Both the position numbers and the translations under genes were made by a program. DNA of 52,000 nucleotides from contig NZ_MVIF01000031.1 of assembly GCF_002086675.1 (NCBI RefSeq), positions 1 to 52,000 on the forward strand, in the 5' to 3' direction. Origin of the DNA: Mycobacterium persicum (GTDB lineage: Bacteria > Actinomycetota > Actinomycetes > Mycobacteriales > Mycobacteriaceae). Position 1 is the stretch's first letter. Each line of letters opens with the position of its first letter. The notes beneath the pieces are model-generated. The model saw nothing but the letters and a program-made list of their open reading frames with translations. It searched no databases and was not told where the DNA came from. Shown here piece after piece: positions 1 through 9,404 of this stretch.

Positions 1-160
1 CCACCCACCCGTGTGGACCCCCCAACCACCACGAGAAAAGGGCTTCGCCGCGGTATGGGATGCGAACCATGTCTTTGTAGCTCGTTTGACGCAGCGGCGG
101 GTACGCCGCGGGCGCCGCTAACACGCAGCAAACAGTCGGCGCCGGTGAAATCCGGGTGCG
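1..160. other. Intergenic region downstream of glyS, no gene seen
   Basis: No convincing coding frame is visible here. A 6-bp GC stem (94-99 paired with 104-109) could be part of a weak terminator for glyS transcription reading in from the right, but no run of T follows it. Confidence 0.4.
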
Positions 161-1543
161 CTAGCAGCAGCCCTTGAGCCGGACCGCTAGATAATCGGCG
201 ACCTTGTCGATCGCGATCCGTTCTTGGGTCATGGCATCGCGCTCGCGCACCGTGACGGCGTTGTCCTCGAGCGAGTCGAAGTCCACCGTCACACAGAAAG
301 GAGTCCCGATCTCGTCCTGGCGCCGGTAGCGACGCCCGATGGCGCCCGCATCGTCGAAGTCGATGTTCCAGCAACTGCGCAACTCGGCGGCGAGGTCGCG
401 GGCCTTGGGGCTCAAATCCGCATGGCGGGACAACGGCAGCACCGCGGCCTTGACCGGGGCCAGCCGCGGATCCAGTCGCAGCACCGTCCGCTTCTCCATC
501 GCGCCCTTGGCATTCGGGGCCTCGTCCTCGCTGTAGGCGTCGATCAAGAAGGCCATGAACGACCGGGTCAGGCCCGCTGCCGGTTCGATGACATAGGGCG
601 TATACCGAGTGTCGTTGACCTGGTCATAGAAGTTCAGATCGGTGCCGGAATGCTGTGAATGTGTCGACAAGTCGAAGTCGGTGCGGTTGGCGACACCTTC
701 CAGCTCACCCCATGGATTGCCGAGGAAGCCGAATTTGTACTCGATGTCGACGGTGCGGTCGGAGTAGTGCGACAGCTTCTCCTTCGGGTGCTCCCACAGC
801 CGCAGGTTCTGCGGATCGATGCCCAGGTCGACATACCACTGCAACCGGGTGTCGATCCAATACTGGTGCCATTTTTTGGCGGTCGACGGCTCGACGAAGA
901 ACTCCATCTCCATCTGCTCGAACTCGCGGGTGCGGAAGATGAAGTTGCCGGGGGTGATCTCGTTGCGGAAGCTCTTGCCGATCTGGCCGATGCCGAACGG
1001 CGGCTTCTTGCGGGACGTCGTCACAACGTTGGCAAAGTTGATGAAGATGCCCTGCGCGGTTTCCGGCCGCAGATAGTGCAACCCCTCCTCGGTCTCGATA
1101 GGTCCAAGGTAGGTCTTGAGCATCATGTTGAATTCGCGCGGCTCGGTCCACTGGCCGGGCTCGCCGGTGTCCGGGTCGCGAATGTCGGCCAGCCCGTTGG
1201 GCGGCGGATGCCCGTGTTTGGCTTCGTAGGCTTCGATCAGATGGTCGGCCCGGTAGCGCTTGTGCGTGATCAGCGACTCGACCAGCGGGTCGTGGAAGAC
1301 CTCGACATGGCCTGAGGCAACCCATACCTCACGCGGCAAAATGATCGACGAATCGATACCCACGACGTCGTCGCGGCCGGTGACCACCGACCGCCACCAC
1401 TGCCGTTTGATGTTCTCTTTGAGTTCCACCCCCAGTGGACCGTAGTCCCACGCCGACTTTGTACCGCCGTAGATTTCACCAGACGGATAGACGAAGCCAC
1501 GCCGTTTGGCCAGGTTCACCACCGTGTCGATGACAGACGCCAC
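161..1543 (-). CDS. glyS: Glycyl-tRNA synthetase (class II, alpha2 type)
   Basis: Charges tRNA-Gly with glycine in the cytoplasm. The protein is collinear with M. tuberculosis GlyS (about 460 residues). Visible motifs are YPSGEIYGG near residue 20, RPETAQGIF near 160, class II motif 2 [19 protein letters not shown] near 190, motif 3 GLTRSFMAF, and a C-terminal anticodon-binding domain that includes [23 protein letters not shown]. The open frame runs upstream to a GTG at 1603, but family homology begins at the VIDTVVN stretch. The GTG at 1543 follows a good ribosome site (GGGAAGGGAG) and is chosen; a GTG at 1555 would match the M. tuberculosis length even more closely. It is divergent from the zinc regulators smtB-furB. 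Confidence 0.96.
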   Translation of the reverse strand: MASVIDTVVNLAKRRGFVYPSGEIYGGTKSAWDYGPLGVELKENIKRQWWRSVVTGRDDVVGIDSSIILPREVWVASGHVEVFHDPLVESLITHKRYRADHLIEAYEAKHGHPPPNGLADIRDPDTGEPGQWTEPREFNMMLKTYLGPIETEEGLHYLRPETAQGIFINFANVVTTSRKKPPFGIGQIGKSFRNEITPGNFIFRTREFEQMEMEFFVEPSTAKKWHQYWIDTRLQWYVDLGIDPQNLRLWEHPKEKLSHYSDRTVDIEYKFGFLGNPWGELEGVANRTDFDLSTHSQHSGTDLNFYDQVNDTRYTPYVIEPAAGLTRSFMAFLIDAYSEDEAPNAKGAMEKRTVLRLDPRLAPVKAAVLPLSRHADLSPKARDLAAELRSCWNIDFDDAGAIGRRYRRQDEIGTPFCVTVDFDSLEDNAVTVRERDAMTQERIAIDKVADYLAVRLKGCC

Positions 1544-1639
1544 GTGGTACCGCACTCCCTTCCCGAATCGGGCAACTGCATGCAGCGGGTAATCACTGCG
1601 CACAAACCTCAGTCATGGTAGCGATCGGCGGCGGTTCTT

Positions 1640-1663
1640 TGACATGCACCATCACGCATGTGA
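1640..1663. promoter_or_regulatory. Inverted repeat, possible SmtB operator
   Basis: TGACATGC (1640-1647) and GCATGTGA (1656-1663) form an imperfect inverted repeat (7 of 8 pairs) with an 8-bp centre, about 80 bp before smtB and between it and divergent glyS. ArsR/SmtB proteins normally bind such repeats at their own promoter, so an autoregulatory zinc operator is a reasonable inference, not shown. Confidence 0.45.
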
Positions 1664-1744
1664 CAGTGGAGGACAGCCGCAGGTGTCCGCGATCCTTTCG
1701 CGACAAGCGGCCCTTCTGCCGGTACGTCTCGAGGTGGTTCAGAT

Positions 1745-2137
1745 ATGGCGACGTCCCCCGCTACGCCTGTCGCCGTCGACGACCTGGTCGGTCATCATGA
1801 GCACGGCGCCCGCAGCTCCTCGGGACATCCTGGCTCCCCCGCACCCCCACCGCGGGAAATTCTCGACGCCGCCGGCGAGTTGCTGCGTGCACTGGCCGCA
1901 CCGGTACGCATCGCCATCGTGCTGCAATTGCGCGAATCGCAACGTTGCGTGCATGAACTGGTCGATGCGCTGGGTGTACCGCAACCGCTGGTCAGTCAGC
2001 ATTTGAAGATCCTCAAGGCAGCGGGCGTCGTCACCGGGGAGCGGTCGGGCCGGGAAGTGCTGTACCGGCTTGCCGATCATCACCTCGCGCATATCGTCGT
2101 CGACGCGGTCGCCCATGCCGGTGAGGAGTCGCCGTGA
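1745..2137 (+). CDS. smtB: ArsR/SmtB-family zinc-responsive repressor
   Basis: A winged-helix metal sensor that represses its own operon when zinc is low, by analogy with M. tuberculosis Rv2358. The first 40 residues are a low-complexity Ala/Pro/Ser/Gly tail. The HTH covers about residues 60-105 (CVHELVDALGVPQPLVSQHL then a wing with GREVLYRL). The C-terminal helix carries DHH...HAGE, an exact D-x-H-x10-H-x2-E match to the alpha-5 zinc site of SmtB/CzrA proteins. The metal-binding residues therefore look intact. The last codons overlap the furB start in a GTGA arrangement, so the two genes are cotranscribed. Confidence 0.93.
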   Translation: MATSPATPVAVDDLVGHHEHGARSSSGHPGSPAPPPREILDAAGELLRALAAPVRIAIVLQLRESQRCVHELVDALGVPQPLVSQHLKILKAAGVVTGERSGREVLYRLADHHLAHIVVDAVAHAGEESP

Positions 2138-2526
2138 CCGGACCCAGTGTCCGGTCCACCCGCCAGCGGGCGGCGATCTCGACGCTGCTGGAGACGGTCG
2201 ATGATTTCCGGTCGGCACAGGAATTGCACGACGAACTACGCCGCCGCGGCGAAAACATCGGCCTGACCACCGTCTATCGCACCCTGCAGTCGATGGCCGC
2301 CGCAGGCGTCGTCGACACGCTGCGCACCGACACCGGTGAGTCGGTCTACCGCCGCTGCTCGGAACATCATCACCACCATCTGGTGTGCCGCAGTTGCGGC
2401 TCCACCATCGAGGTGGCCGACCACGAAGTGGAGGTCTGGGCCGCGGAAGTGGCTGCCCGGCACGGCTTTTCCGATGTCAGCCACACCATCGAAATCTTCG
2501 GCAACTGCGCAGACTGCCGGGCCTGA
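2134..2526 (+). CDS. furB: Zinc uptake regulator Zur (FurB), Fur family
   Basis: A zinc-dependent repressor of zinc uptake and alternative ribosomal protein genes in mycobacteria (Rv2359 family), 130 residues. The N-terminal winged helix ends in LTTVYRTLQSMAAAGVVDTL. The dimerisation domain holds a histidine run (EHHHHHLVC) and two Cys-x2-Cys pairs, CRSC and CADC, expected to bind structural zinc. The GTG start overlaps the smtB stop, which couples the two zinc sensors: SmtB relief under high zinc raises Zur. It ends 29 bp from the convergent gene at 2556. Confidence 0.95.
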   Translation: MTGPSVRSTRQRAAISTLLETVDDFRSAQELHDELRRRGENIGLTTVYRTLQSMAAAGVVDTLRTDTGESVYRRCSEHHHHHLVCRSCGSTIEVADHEVEVWAAEVAARHGFSDVSHTIEIFGNCADCRA

Positions 2527-2555
2527 CATTCGAAGCGCCGACGTCGATCCCGGCG

Positions 2556-3002
2556 TCAGGGAGCCCCGGCGAGCAACGCTTCGCGTACCTGGACGCCGGT
2601 GTCGAGCACCAGCAGGATCAGGGTGCGCAGCGCGTCGTCGCTCAGCCCGGCGCCGGGAAAGTTGTACCGCAGCATCACATCCGCGGTTTTGGACGCTGTC
2701 TTGGCTACCGTCGTGGCCGTCTGGGCCGCACCCTTGGGCGTGGTCTTCTCCAGCACGGTGACCGCGCCGAAGTTGACGTCGCGCGCTTGCTTGGCCGCCC
2801 GATCGCGAATCTTCCTGTTCAGCGGCAGGTCCCACGCCAATATCTGGGTGAGCGACACCAACTCGAGGCCCTCGACGATGCTCACCACCCGCAACGACGC
2901 GAACGTGCCGTTATGACGGACCGTCAACGCGCCGTCGAGTTCCTGCTCGACGGAAAGAACGTCGCGCAGAATCGATGCCAGCCGCTGCTGCAGTGAGGGC
3001 AC
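2556..3002 (-). CDS. Conserved hypothetical protein (Rv2360c-like)
   Basis: About 148 residues with no domain I recognise, conserved beside uppS in mycobacteria. The sequence is soluble-looking, with a basic middle (NRKIRDRAAKQARDVNFG) followed by an Ala/Thr-rich stretch (TPKGAAQTATTVAKTASKTAD) and a hydrophobic C-terminus (LRTLILLVLDTGVQV). The start is the GTG at 3002, which shares a base with the uppS stop codon (TAGTG), indicating translational coupling. The same frame stays open far upstream to about 3800, but that part is only the shadow of uppS. Function unknown. Confidence 0.8.
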   Translation of the reverse strand: MPSLQQRLASILRDVLSVEQELDGALTVRHNGTFASLRVVSIVEGLELVSLTQILAWDLPLNRKIRDRAAKQARDVNFGAVTVLEKTTPKGAAQTATTVAKTASKTADVMLRYNFPGAGLSDDALRTLILLVLDTGVQVREALLAGAP

Positions 3003-3901
3003 TAGGCGCTCCCGAACCGTCGATTTCGGGAAGCGTACTCCTCGCAGGCCGCCCACAAGTCGCGGCGGTCGTAGTCGGGCCACAACTTGTCCTGGAATAT
3101 GTACTCGGCGTAAGCGGCCTGCCACAGCATGAAATTGCTGGACCGCTGCTCCCCCGAGGTCCGCAGAAACAGGTCGACGTCGGGGATGTCGGGGCGCTGC
3201 ATGTACCGGGAGATGGTGGACTCGCTGATCCGCTCCGGGTTCAATCGGCCGGCTGCCACGTCGCGCGCGATTTGCCTTGTGGCGTCGGCAATTTCGGTGC
3301 GTCCACCGTAGTTGACGCAGTAGTTGATGGTGATGACGTCGTTGTACTTCGTCATCTGCTCGGCCACCGCCAGTTCGTTGATGACGCTGCGCCACAGCCG
3401 CGGCCGTGAGCCCACCCACCGGATCCGCACCCCCATCTCCTTGAGGTTCTCCCGGCGTCGTCGCACCACATCGCGGTTGAAACCCATCAGGAAGCGGACC
3501 TCCTCGGCCGAACGCTTCCAATTTTCGGTGGAAAAAGCATAGAGGCTCAGCCACTTGATTCCGAGTTCTATTGCACCGCAAGCGATGTCGATCACCACCG
3601 CCTCGCCCATCTTGTGCCCCTCGGTGCGGCGCAGGCCACGCTGGGTGGCCCAGCGGCCGTTTCCGTCCATCACGATGGCGACATGATTGGGCAACCGGTC
3701 GGCAGGAATTCGGGGCGCAGCCGCCTTCGAGATGTGCTGCGGCGGCCGGCGCGGACCGCCGTCGGGCGACGGCGGCAATGCCGGGAAGACAACCGGCCAC
3801 GTCGAGGTGTCGGGAAAGGTCGGATAGTCATCCGGTGCGGGGGGCAGCTGTGGGAAGTCGGTGGACGTCAGCACTCGTTCGGCCTTCTTAGCCACACTCA
3901 C
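3002..3901 (-). CDS. uppS: Z-decaprenyl / undecaprenyl diphosphate synthase
   Basis: A cis-prenyltransferase that extends an allylic diphosphate with isopentenyl diphosphate to make the polyprenyl carrier lipid for peptidoglycan and arabinogalactan; the M. tuberculosis orthologue Rv2361c makes decaprenyl diphosphate. 299 residues against 296 in M. tuberculosis. Family signatures are intact: [12 protein letters not shown] with the catalytic Asp, [26 protein letters not shown] and [14 protein letters not shown]. The first 70 residues are a Pro-rich extension typical of the mycobacterial enzyme. The GTG start at 3901 lies inside the recO end (14-bp overlap). Confidence 0.96.
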   Translation of the reverse strand: MSVAKKAERVLTSTDFPQLPPAPDDYPTFPDTSTWPVVFPALPPSPDGGPRRPPQHISKAAAPRIPADRLPNHVAIVMDGNGRWATQRGLRRTEGHKMGEAVVIDIACGAIELGIKWLSLYAFSTENWKRSAEEVRFLMGFNRDVVRRRRENLKEMGVRIRWVGSRPRLWRSVINELAVAEQMTKYNDVITINYCVNYGGRTEIADATRQIARDVAAGRLNPERISESTISRYMQRPDIPDVDLFLRTSGEQRSSNFMLWQAAYAEYIFQDKLWPDYDRRDLWAACEEYASRNRRFGSA

Positions 3902-4685
3902 CTACCTGTCTGATCAGCGCGGCGCGACGCTCGGCAATGGTGTGATCGATCCGATAGGTCCGCTCCACCAGCGGTAACGTCTTGAGCTGACGTTCCAGGT
4001 GCCATTGCAGGTGCGCGGCCACCAACCCGCTGACGTAGCCGCGATGCGATTGCGGCGCCTGCTCGGCGGCCTCCCAATCGCCGTCGTGCAGGGCCGACAT
4101 CAACTCCAGCACACCCAACGGCGGTGTCGTCGCACCGGCGGGACGGCAGTGCGCGCAGACACTGCCCCCGGCGGCAATGTGAAACGCCCGATGCGGCCCG
4201 GGTGCGGCGCAGCGAGCGCATTCGGTCAGTGCCGGCGCCCAGCCGGCGATACCCATAGCACGGAGCAGATAGGCGTCCAACAGCAGGTCGCGAGGACGAC
4301 GTCCCTCGGCGACCGCCCGCAACGCGCCCACCGTGAGCCGGTGCAGGGCCGGGACGGGCGCCCGCTCTTCACCGGCAAGGCGTTCGGCGGTTTCCAGCAT
4401 CGCGCAGCCGCAGGTGTAGCGGCCGTAGTCGTTGACGATGTCGGTGGCGAAGGCATCGATGGAGACGACCTGGGTGACGATGTCGAGGTTGCGGCCGGGA
4501 TGCAGTTGCGCGTCGATGTGCGCGAACGGCTCCAGCCGGGCACCGAATTTGCTGCGGGTGCGACGTACCCCTTTGGCCACCGCACGAACCAGCCCGTGGT
4601 CGCGGGTCAGCAGGGTGACGATCCGGTCGGCTTCGCCGAGCTTGTGCTGGCGCAGCACAACAGCCCGGTCTCGATATAGCCGCAT
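3888..4685 (-). CDS. recO: DNA repair protein RecO
   Basis: Helps RecF/RecR load RecA on SSB-coated single-stranded DNA in recombinational repair. 265 residues, the same length as the M. tuberculosis protein. An N-terminal OB fold begins [20 protein letters not shown], followed by a helical domain with a four-cysteine cluster (CARC ... CAHC, about residues 155-180). The frame is open further upstream to 4811, but homology starts exactly at the ATG at 4685. It overlaps uppS and is divergent from amiA2. Confidence 0.94.
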   Translation of the reverse strand: MRLYRDRAVVLRQHKLGEADRIVTLLTRDHGLVRAVAKGVRRTRSKFGARLEPFAHIDAQLHPGRNLDIVTQVVSIDAFATDIVNDYGRYTCGCAMLETAERLAGEERAPVPALHRLTVGALRAVAEGRRPRDLLLDAYLLRAMGIAGWAPALTECARCAAPGPHRAFHIAAGGSVCAHCRPAGATTPPLGVLELMSALHDGDWEAAEQAPQSHRGYVSGLVAAHLQWHLERQLKTLPLVERTYRIDHTIAERRAALIRQVGECG

Positions 4686-4746
4686 CCCCATAGTTTCGCA
4701 CCCCGGCGCGACATCGCGGGTATCCGCGCCGATAGTCTCGTACCCC

Positions 4747-6246
4747 GTGGTTGGCGCTTCTGAGTCCGCTTCCGGGGCCGTTTCCGGGTCCGGTAACCAG
4801 CGCCTGCCCACCTTGACCGATCTTCTCTATCAGCTGGCCAACGGCTCGGTGACCTCCGTCGAGCTGGTAGGCCGATCCCTGCGCGAGATTCAGGCGAGCC
4901 AGTCCACGTTGAACGCATTCCGGGTGGTCCTCACCGAGTCGGCGGTGGCCGACGCGGCCGCGGCAGACCGGCGACGGGCTGCCGGCGACACCGGGCCGCT
5001 GCTGGGCATCCCGATCGCGGTCAAAGACGACGTCGACGTTGCTGGAGTGCCCACCGCCTACGGCACCGAGGGGTATGTCGCTCCCGCCACCGCGGATTCG
5101 GAGGTCGTCCGGCGGCTCAAGGCGGCAGGGGCGGTGATCGTCGGCAAAACCAACACGTGTGAGCTGGGTCAGTGGCCGTTCACCAGCGGGCCCGGGTTCG
5201 GACACACCCGCAACCCGTGGGCGCGCCGGCATACCCCGGGCGGATCGTCGGGCGGCAGCGCGGCCGCGGTGGCCGCGGGCCTGGTCACCGCGGCAATCGG
5301 CTCCGACGGGGCCGGCAGCATCCGGGTTCCCGCGGCGTGGACCCACTTGGTGGGCATCAAACCGCAGCGTGGCCGCATCTCCACCTGGCCGCTGCCGGAG
5401 GCGTTCAACGGCATCACGGTCAACGGCGTGCTGGCCCGCACGGTGGCCGACGCGGCGCTGGTGCTGGATGCGGCGTCGGGCAATGTCGAGGGTGATCTAC
5501 ACCGGCCGCCGCCGGTGACCGCATCCGACTACGTCGGCATCGCCCCCGGCCCGCTGAAGATCGCCCTGTCAACCCGAGCCCCGTTCAACGGTTTTCGGGC
5601 GAAGTTGGATCCGGAGATCCTGGCCGCGACGCGTCAGGTGGGCGAACAGCTTCAGCTGCTCGGCCATACCGTGGTACGCGGTAACCCCGACTACAGCGTG
5701 CAGATGTCGTGGGATTTTCTTGCCCGCTCCACCGCCGGATTGTGGGAGTGGGCCCAGCGGCTGGGTGACGGCGTCACGCTGGACCCGCGCACGGTGTCCA
5801 ATCTGCGCACCGGACACATGCTTTCCCAGGCCATCCTGCGCAGCGCGCGGCGCCACGAAGCCGCCGCGCAGCGTCGCGTGGGCTCGATCTTCGACATCGT
5901 CGACGTGGTGCTGGCACCGACTACCGCACAACCCCCGCCCTTGGCCCGCGCGTTCGACCAGCTGGGCGGGCTGGCCACCGACCGCGCCATCATCGCGGCG
6001 TGCCCCTATACCTGGCCGTGGAATCTACTGGGCTGGCCCGCCATCAACGTGCCCGCGGGGTTCACCGTCGAGGGCCTGCCGATCGGTGTCCAACTCATGG
6101 GACCGGCCAACAGCGAAGGCATGCTGATCTCGCTGGCCGCCGAGTTGGAAGCCGTCAGCGGCTGGGCGGCCAAGCAGCCGACGGTCTGGTGGGACGAGGG
6201 CACCGAAACTCCCGCCCCGCACAGCGTCCGGCCGCCACAGCGTTAG
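4747..6246 (+). CDS. amiA2: Amidase, amidase-signature family (AmiA2-like)
   Basis: Hydrolyses an amide bond of an unidentified substrate; 499 residues, similar to M. tuberculosis Rv2363. The Ser-cisSer-Lys catalytic set is visible: Lys in PIAVKDDVDVAGV, the cis-Ser in GGSSGGSAAA and the nucleophile Ser in SDGAGSIR. The start is the GTG at 4747 (VVGASES), matching the family start; the longer open frame upstream is antisense to recO. The C-terminus is about 15 residues longer than in M. tuberculosis. It ends 21 bp from convergent era. Confidence 0.93.
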   Translation: MVGASESASGAVSGSGNQRLPTLTDLLYQLANGSVTSVELVGRSLREIQASQSTLNAFRVVLTESAVADAAAADRRRAAGDTGPLLGIPIAVKDDVDVAGVPTAYGTEGYVAPATADSEVVRRLKAAGAVIVGKTNTCELGQWPFTSGPGFGHTRNPWARRHTPGGSSGGSAAAVAAGLVTAAIGSDGAGSIRVPAAWTHLVGIKPQRGRISTWPLPEAFNGITVNGVLARTVADAALVLDAASGNVEGDLHRPPPVTASDYVGIAPGPLKIALSTRAPFNGFRAKLDPEILAATRQVGEQLQLLGHTVVRGNPDYSVQMSWDFLARSTAGLWEWAQRLGDGVTLDPRTVSNLRTGHMLSQAILRSARRHEAAAQRRVGSIFDIVDVVLAPTTAQPPPLARAFDQLGGLATDRAIIAACPYTWPWNLLGWPAINVPAGFTVEGLPIGVQLMGPANSEGMLISLAAELEAVSGWAAKQPTVWWDEGTETPAPHSVRPPQR

Positions 6247-6267
6247 CAGCGCTGATCCGTTCGCCGT

Positions 6268-7179
6268 TCAAAAGCCCAGCCGGCCAAGCTGTTTAGGGTC
6301 GCGCTGCCAGTTCTTTGCGACCTTGACGCGCAGGTCCAGATAGACCTTGGTCCCCAGCAGCTTCTCGATCTGACCGCGGGCCGCGGTGCCCACCTGTCGC
6401 AGTCGGGCGCCGCCCTTGCCGATGACGATCCCCTTCTGGCTGTCCCGCTCGACATACAACACCGCGTGCACGTCGATCAGGTCGTCGCGTCCGTCGCGGG
6501 GGCTGACGTCGTCGATAACCACGGCCAGCGAATGGGGCAGTTCGTCATGGACACCCTCCAAGGCGGCCTCGCGGATGAACTCCGCCATCAGGACCTCTTC
6601 GGGTTCGTCGGTCAGCTCACCGTCGGGGTAGTACGCCGGGCCGGGCGGCAAAGCCCCGGCCAGCACGTCGACCAGCACGTCGACCTGCGCGCCGGTCAGG
6701 GCCGACACCGGGACGATTTCGGTTGACCCGGGCAGGTTTTCCACCAGCTCGCCGACCGCCACCAGCTGCGCCGCCACCCGCTCCTTGGGCACCTTGTCGA
6801 TCTTGGTGACGATGACGGCCAGGGTTGTGCCGGGTGCCACGGAGCGAATCTGTTCGAGGATCCACCGGTCACCCGGTCCGATCGCTTCGTCGGCCGGAAT
6901 ACACAGTCCGATCACGTCGACCTCGGCGTAGGTGGCCCGGACCAGGTCGTTGAGCCGCTTGCCCAGCAGCGTCCGCGGCCGGTGCAGGCCGGGCGTGTCG
7001 ACCAGGATGATCTGGAAGTTCTCTCGATGCACGATCCCGCGGATGGTGTGCCGAGTGGTCTGCGGCCGCATCGACGTGATCGCGACTTTGGCACCCACCA
7101 GCGCATTGGTCAGCGTTGACTTTCCGGTGTTCGGCCGTCCGACCAAACAGACGAAGCCGGAACGGAATTCGGCCGTCAT
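6268..7179 (-). CDS. era: GTPase Era
   Basis: An essential GTPase that binds the 3' end of 16S rRNA and helps 30S subunit maturation. 303 residues. G1 GRPNTGKST, G3 DTPGL and G4 TKID are intact in the first half, and a C-terminal KH domain contains GIVIGKGGARLRQVG. Its start overlaps the stop of the gene at 7176 by 4 bp, so it belongs to the reverse-strand run phoH-ybeY-CBS protein-hypothetical-era, a set linked to rRNA maturation. Confidence 0.97.
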   Translation of the reverse strand: MTAEFRSGFVCLVGRPNTGKSTLTNALVGAKVAITSMRPQTTRHTIRGIVHRENFQIILVDTPGLHRPRTLLGKRLNDLVRATYAEVDVIGLCIPADEAIGPGDRWILEQIRSVAPGTTLAVIVTKIDKVPKERVAAQLVAVGELVENLPGSTEIVPVSALTGAQVDVLVDVLAGALPPGPAYYPDGELTDEPEEVLMAEFIREAALEGVHDELPHSLAVVIDDVSPRDGRDDLIDVHAVLYVERDSQKGIVIGKGGARLRQVGTAARGQIEKLLGTKVYLDLRVKVAKNWQRDPKQLGRLGF

Positions 7180-7496
7180 AACGGGGTTTCGGCGCGGTCG
7201 GTGACGATCACCAACGCCATCGGCGACAGTTCGCGTAAGGCCGCGATGCCCGGATCGTCGACGGATCCGGCGACCAGCGCGGCAGCCTGCAGACCGATCG
7301 CCCCGCTGGATACGGCAGCAGCCACCGCCGCCTGCAATCCGGTCAGCCGTAGCGCCGACAAGTTCACCGGTACGCCCACATAGGTGCGCCCGTCGCGGTC
7401 GCGTACCGCCGCCCCGCTGTCGGCCTCGGCCCGCGCCATGGCCGCCCGCGCCAGCACCACCAGCTTGGCGTCTTCAGGATCCGCCGGCTCAGCCAT
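7176..7496 (-). CDS. Conserved hypothetical protein (Rv2365c-like)
   Basis: About 106 residues, Ala/Val-rich, placed between the CBS-domain protein and era throughout mycobacteria. The central part ([21 protein letters not shown]) vaguely recalls a cytidine-deaminase-like fold, but the zinc-binding HAE and PCxxC signatures are absent, so no enzymatic role is claimed. The ATG at 7496 has a good ribosome site (GAAGGTGA) and overlaps the upstream gene by 8 bp; an alternative GTG lies at 7511. Confidence 0.8.
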   Translation of the reverse strand: MAEPADPEDAKLVVLARAAMARAEADSGAAVRDRDGRTYVGVPVNLSALRLTGLQAAVAAAVSSGAIGLQAAALVAGSVDDPGIAALRELSPMALVIVTDRAETPL

Positions 7497-8820
7497 CGGA
7501 ATCACCTTCACCCCGGCGGTCCCCGGAGCCGTCGATTGCTACGGTTTCGCCCAGCTCTACGGGGCTCACCAAGACGGTGCCGATGCGCATCCGGCCGCGG
7601 TGGTCGCGGCCCCCCTCAGCCTGCAGGCGCAGACCATGGGATACCACCTCGGCACCGGGCAGCGGAACGCGGCCCAATTCCAAAGCCAGCAAACCGCCTA
7701 CGGTGTCGACGTCGAGGTCGCCATCGAATTCCATGCCGTACAACTCACCCACATCCTCGATCGGCAGCCGCGCCGACACCCGAAATCGTTTGTCACCCAG
7801 ATCTTCTACCGGCGCCGTCTCGGCCTCGTCGTACTCGTCGGCGATCTCACCGACGATTTCCTCCAGCACGTCTTCGATACTGACCAAGCCGGCGATGGCG
7901 CCATATTCGTCGACCAGCAGCGCCATATGGTTGCGGTCGCGCTGCATCTCCCGCAGCAACGCGTCCAGCGGCTTGGAGTCCGGCACGAACACCGCCGGGC
8001 GCATGACGTCCGCCACGGTGCTTTCCCGACCGCTGTCAGGCGAGAAGAAGGTCTGGCGCACAAGGTCTTTCAGGTACACCACGCCAAGAATGTCGTCGAC
8101 GTTCTCGCCGATCACCGGAATGCGGGAATGGCCGCTGCGCACGGCCAGGTTCATCGCTTGAGCCGGTGATTTGTCCCCCTCGATCCAGATCATCTCGGTG
8201 CGCGGCACCATCACCTCGCGGGCGGGGGTGTCGCCGAGTTCGAAGACCGACTCGATCATCTTGCGTTCGTCGGCGGCGACCACGCCGCGCTGCTGCGCCA
8301 GGTCGACGACTTCGCGCAGCTCAACCTCGGAGGCGAACGGCCCGTTGCGAAACCCACGGCCCGGGGTGAGCGCGTTGCCCAGCAGCACCAGCAACCGGCT
8401 GATCGGCATCAACAGCCATGAAATCACCTGCAACGGAACGGCGGTGGCCAGCGCGATGGAATAGGCATGCTGGCGGCCGAGCGTGCGCGGACCCACACCG
8501 ATAACGACGAAGCTGGTCACCACCATGACGGCCGCGGCCACGAACAACCCGCCGTTGAGGTTCAGATTGTGCCGGAAAAACACCACCAGGAACGCGGTGG
8601 CGGTGATCTCACACACGATCCGCAGCAGCACCACCAAGTTGATGTAGCGCGGCCGTTCGACCATCACCTTGAGCAGTGCCACCGCTCCCGGCCGGGCCTC
8701 GCGCACCAGCTCCTGCACACGGGCCAGCGACACCGTGCTGAAGGCGGCGTCCAGCGCCGCGAATACACCGCCGAGTCCGATCAACACGATCGCACCGAGC
8801 AGCTGAGCAAGACCGGTCAC
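7489..8820 (-). CDS. CNNM/CorC-type membrane protein with CBS domains
   Basis: 443 residues in the order DUF21/CNNM transmembrane domain (three to four hydrophobic segments in the first about 150 residues, starting [17 protein letters not shown]), a pair of CBS domains (about 200-330, including [13 protein letters not shown] and [29 protein letters not shown]) and a C-terminal CorC/HlyC domain. Relatives in other bacteria act in magnesium or cobalt efflux; older annotations call them haemolysins. The GTG start overlaps the ybeY stop (GTGA). Confidence 0.9.
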   Translation of the reverse strand: MTGLAQLLGAIVLIGLGGVFAALDAAFSTVSLARVQELVREARPGAVALLKVMVERPRYINLVVLLRIVCEITATAFLVVFFRHNLNLNGGLFVAAAVMVVTSFVVIGVGPRTLGRQHAYSIALATAVPLQVISWLLMPISRLLVLLGNALTPGRGFRNGPFASEVELREVVDLAQQRGVVAADERKMIESVFELGDTPAREVMVPRTEMIWIEGDKSPAQAMNLAVRSGHSRIPVIGENVDDILGVVYLKDLVRQTFFSPDSGRESTVADVMRPAVFVPDSKPLDALLREMQRDRNHMALLVDEYGAIAGLVSIEDVLEEIVGEIADEYDEAETAPVEDLGDKRFRVSARLPIEDVGELYGMEFDGDLDVDTVGGLLALELGRVPLPGAEVVSHGLRLQAEGGRDHRGRMRIGTVLVSPVELGETVAIDGSGDRRGEGDSDG

Positions 8821-9353
8821 GACTCGTCGAAGTACCTGGACTTGTCCAGCAGCCGGCGATCTCGTTCATGTTGGCGGTCGTGCTGGTAAGCCTCGACCTG
8901 GGCGGCCACCCACTCTTCCAGCAACCGCTGCTGCAGGGCGAACATCTCCCGCTCCTCGTCCGGCTCACCGTGGTCGTAGCCGAGCAGATGCAGCACGCCG
9001 TGGATTGTCAACAGCGCCAGCTCATGTCCGAGGCTGTGGCCCGCCGCGGCCGCCTGCTCCGCCGCGAACTCCGGGCACAGCACGATATCGCCGAGCATCG
9101 CCGGGCCGGGCTCGGGCGCGTCGGGGCGCCCCCCGGGCTCTAGCTCGTCCATCGGAAAGCTCATCACATCAGTCGGCCCGGGCAGATCCATCCAGCGCAT
9201 GTGCAGGTCGGCCATCGCGGCGGTGTCCAGCAACACCATCGACAACTCCGCGCCCGGGTTGACATCCATCTTGTCGATGACAAATCGCGCGACGCTGACC
9301 AGCTCGGTCTCGGAGACGTCGATGCCCGACTCGTTGGATACTTCAATGCTCAT
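8817..9353 (-). CDS. ybeY: Endoribonuclease YbeY
   Basis: A metal-dependent RNase for 16S rRNA 3'-end maturation and ribosome quality control. 178 residues. The zinc site [11 protein letters not shown] (H-x3-H-x5-H) is intact. The ATG at 9353 ([10 protein letters not shown]) matches the family start, but the start codon lies in three tandem 10-bp repeats (9346-9375) that present extra ATG codons in other frames, and no strong ribosome site is seen. The C-terminal charged tail ([19 protein letters not shown]) is mycobacterial. Confidence 0.95.
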   Translation of the reverse strand: MSIEVSNESGIDVSETELVSVARFVIDKMDVNPGAELSMVLLDTAAMADLHMRWMDLPGPTDVMSFPMDELEPGGRPDAPEPGPAMLGDIVLCPEFAAEQAAAAGHSLGHELALLTIHGVLHLLGYDHGEPDEEREMFALQQRLLEEWVAAQVEAYQHDRQHERDRRLLDKSRYFDES

Positions 9354-9375
9354 AGATGCTCATAGATGCTCATAA
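9346..9375. repeat. Three tandem 10-bp repeats at the ybeY start codon
   Basis: ATGCTCATAG occurs twice and then ATGCTCATAA, directly head to tail. On the reverse strand each copy offers an ATG (9353, 9363 and 9373), shifted by 10 bp and so in different frames; only 9353 opens ybeY. Confidence 0.85.
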
Positions 9376-9404
9376 GATTGCTCACGAGAGTTCTCACGCA
9401 CTCA

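Noticed and set aside
94..109. GC hairpin downstream of glyS
   Set aside because: No T-run follows, and 6-bp GC stems are common by chance at this base composition; not called as a terminator.
3003..3800. Upstream extension of the hypothetical gene at 2556
   Set aside because: The frame is open only because it shadows uppS; conserved sequence begins at GTG 3002.
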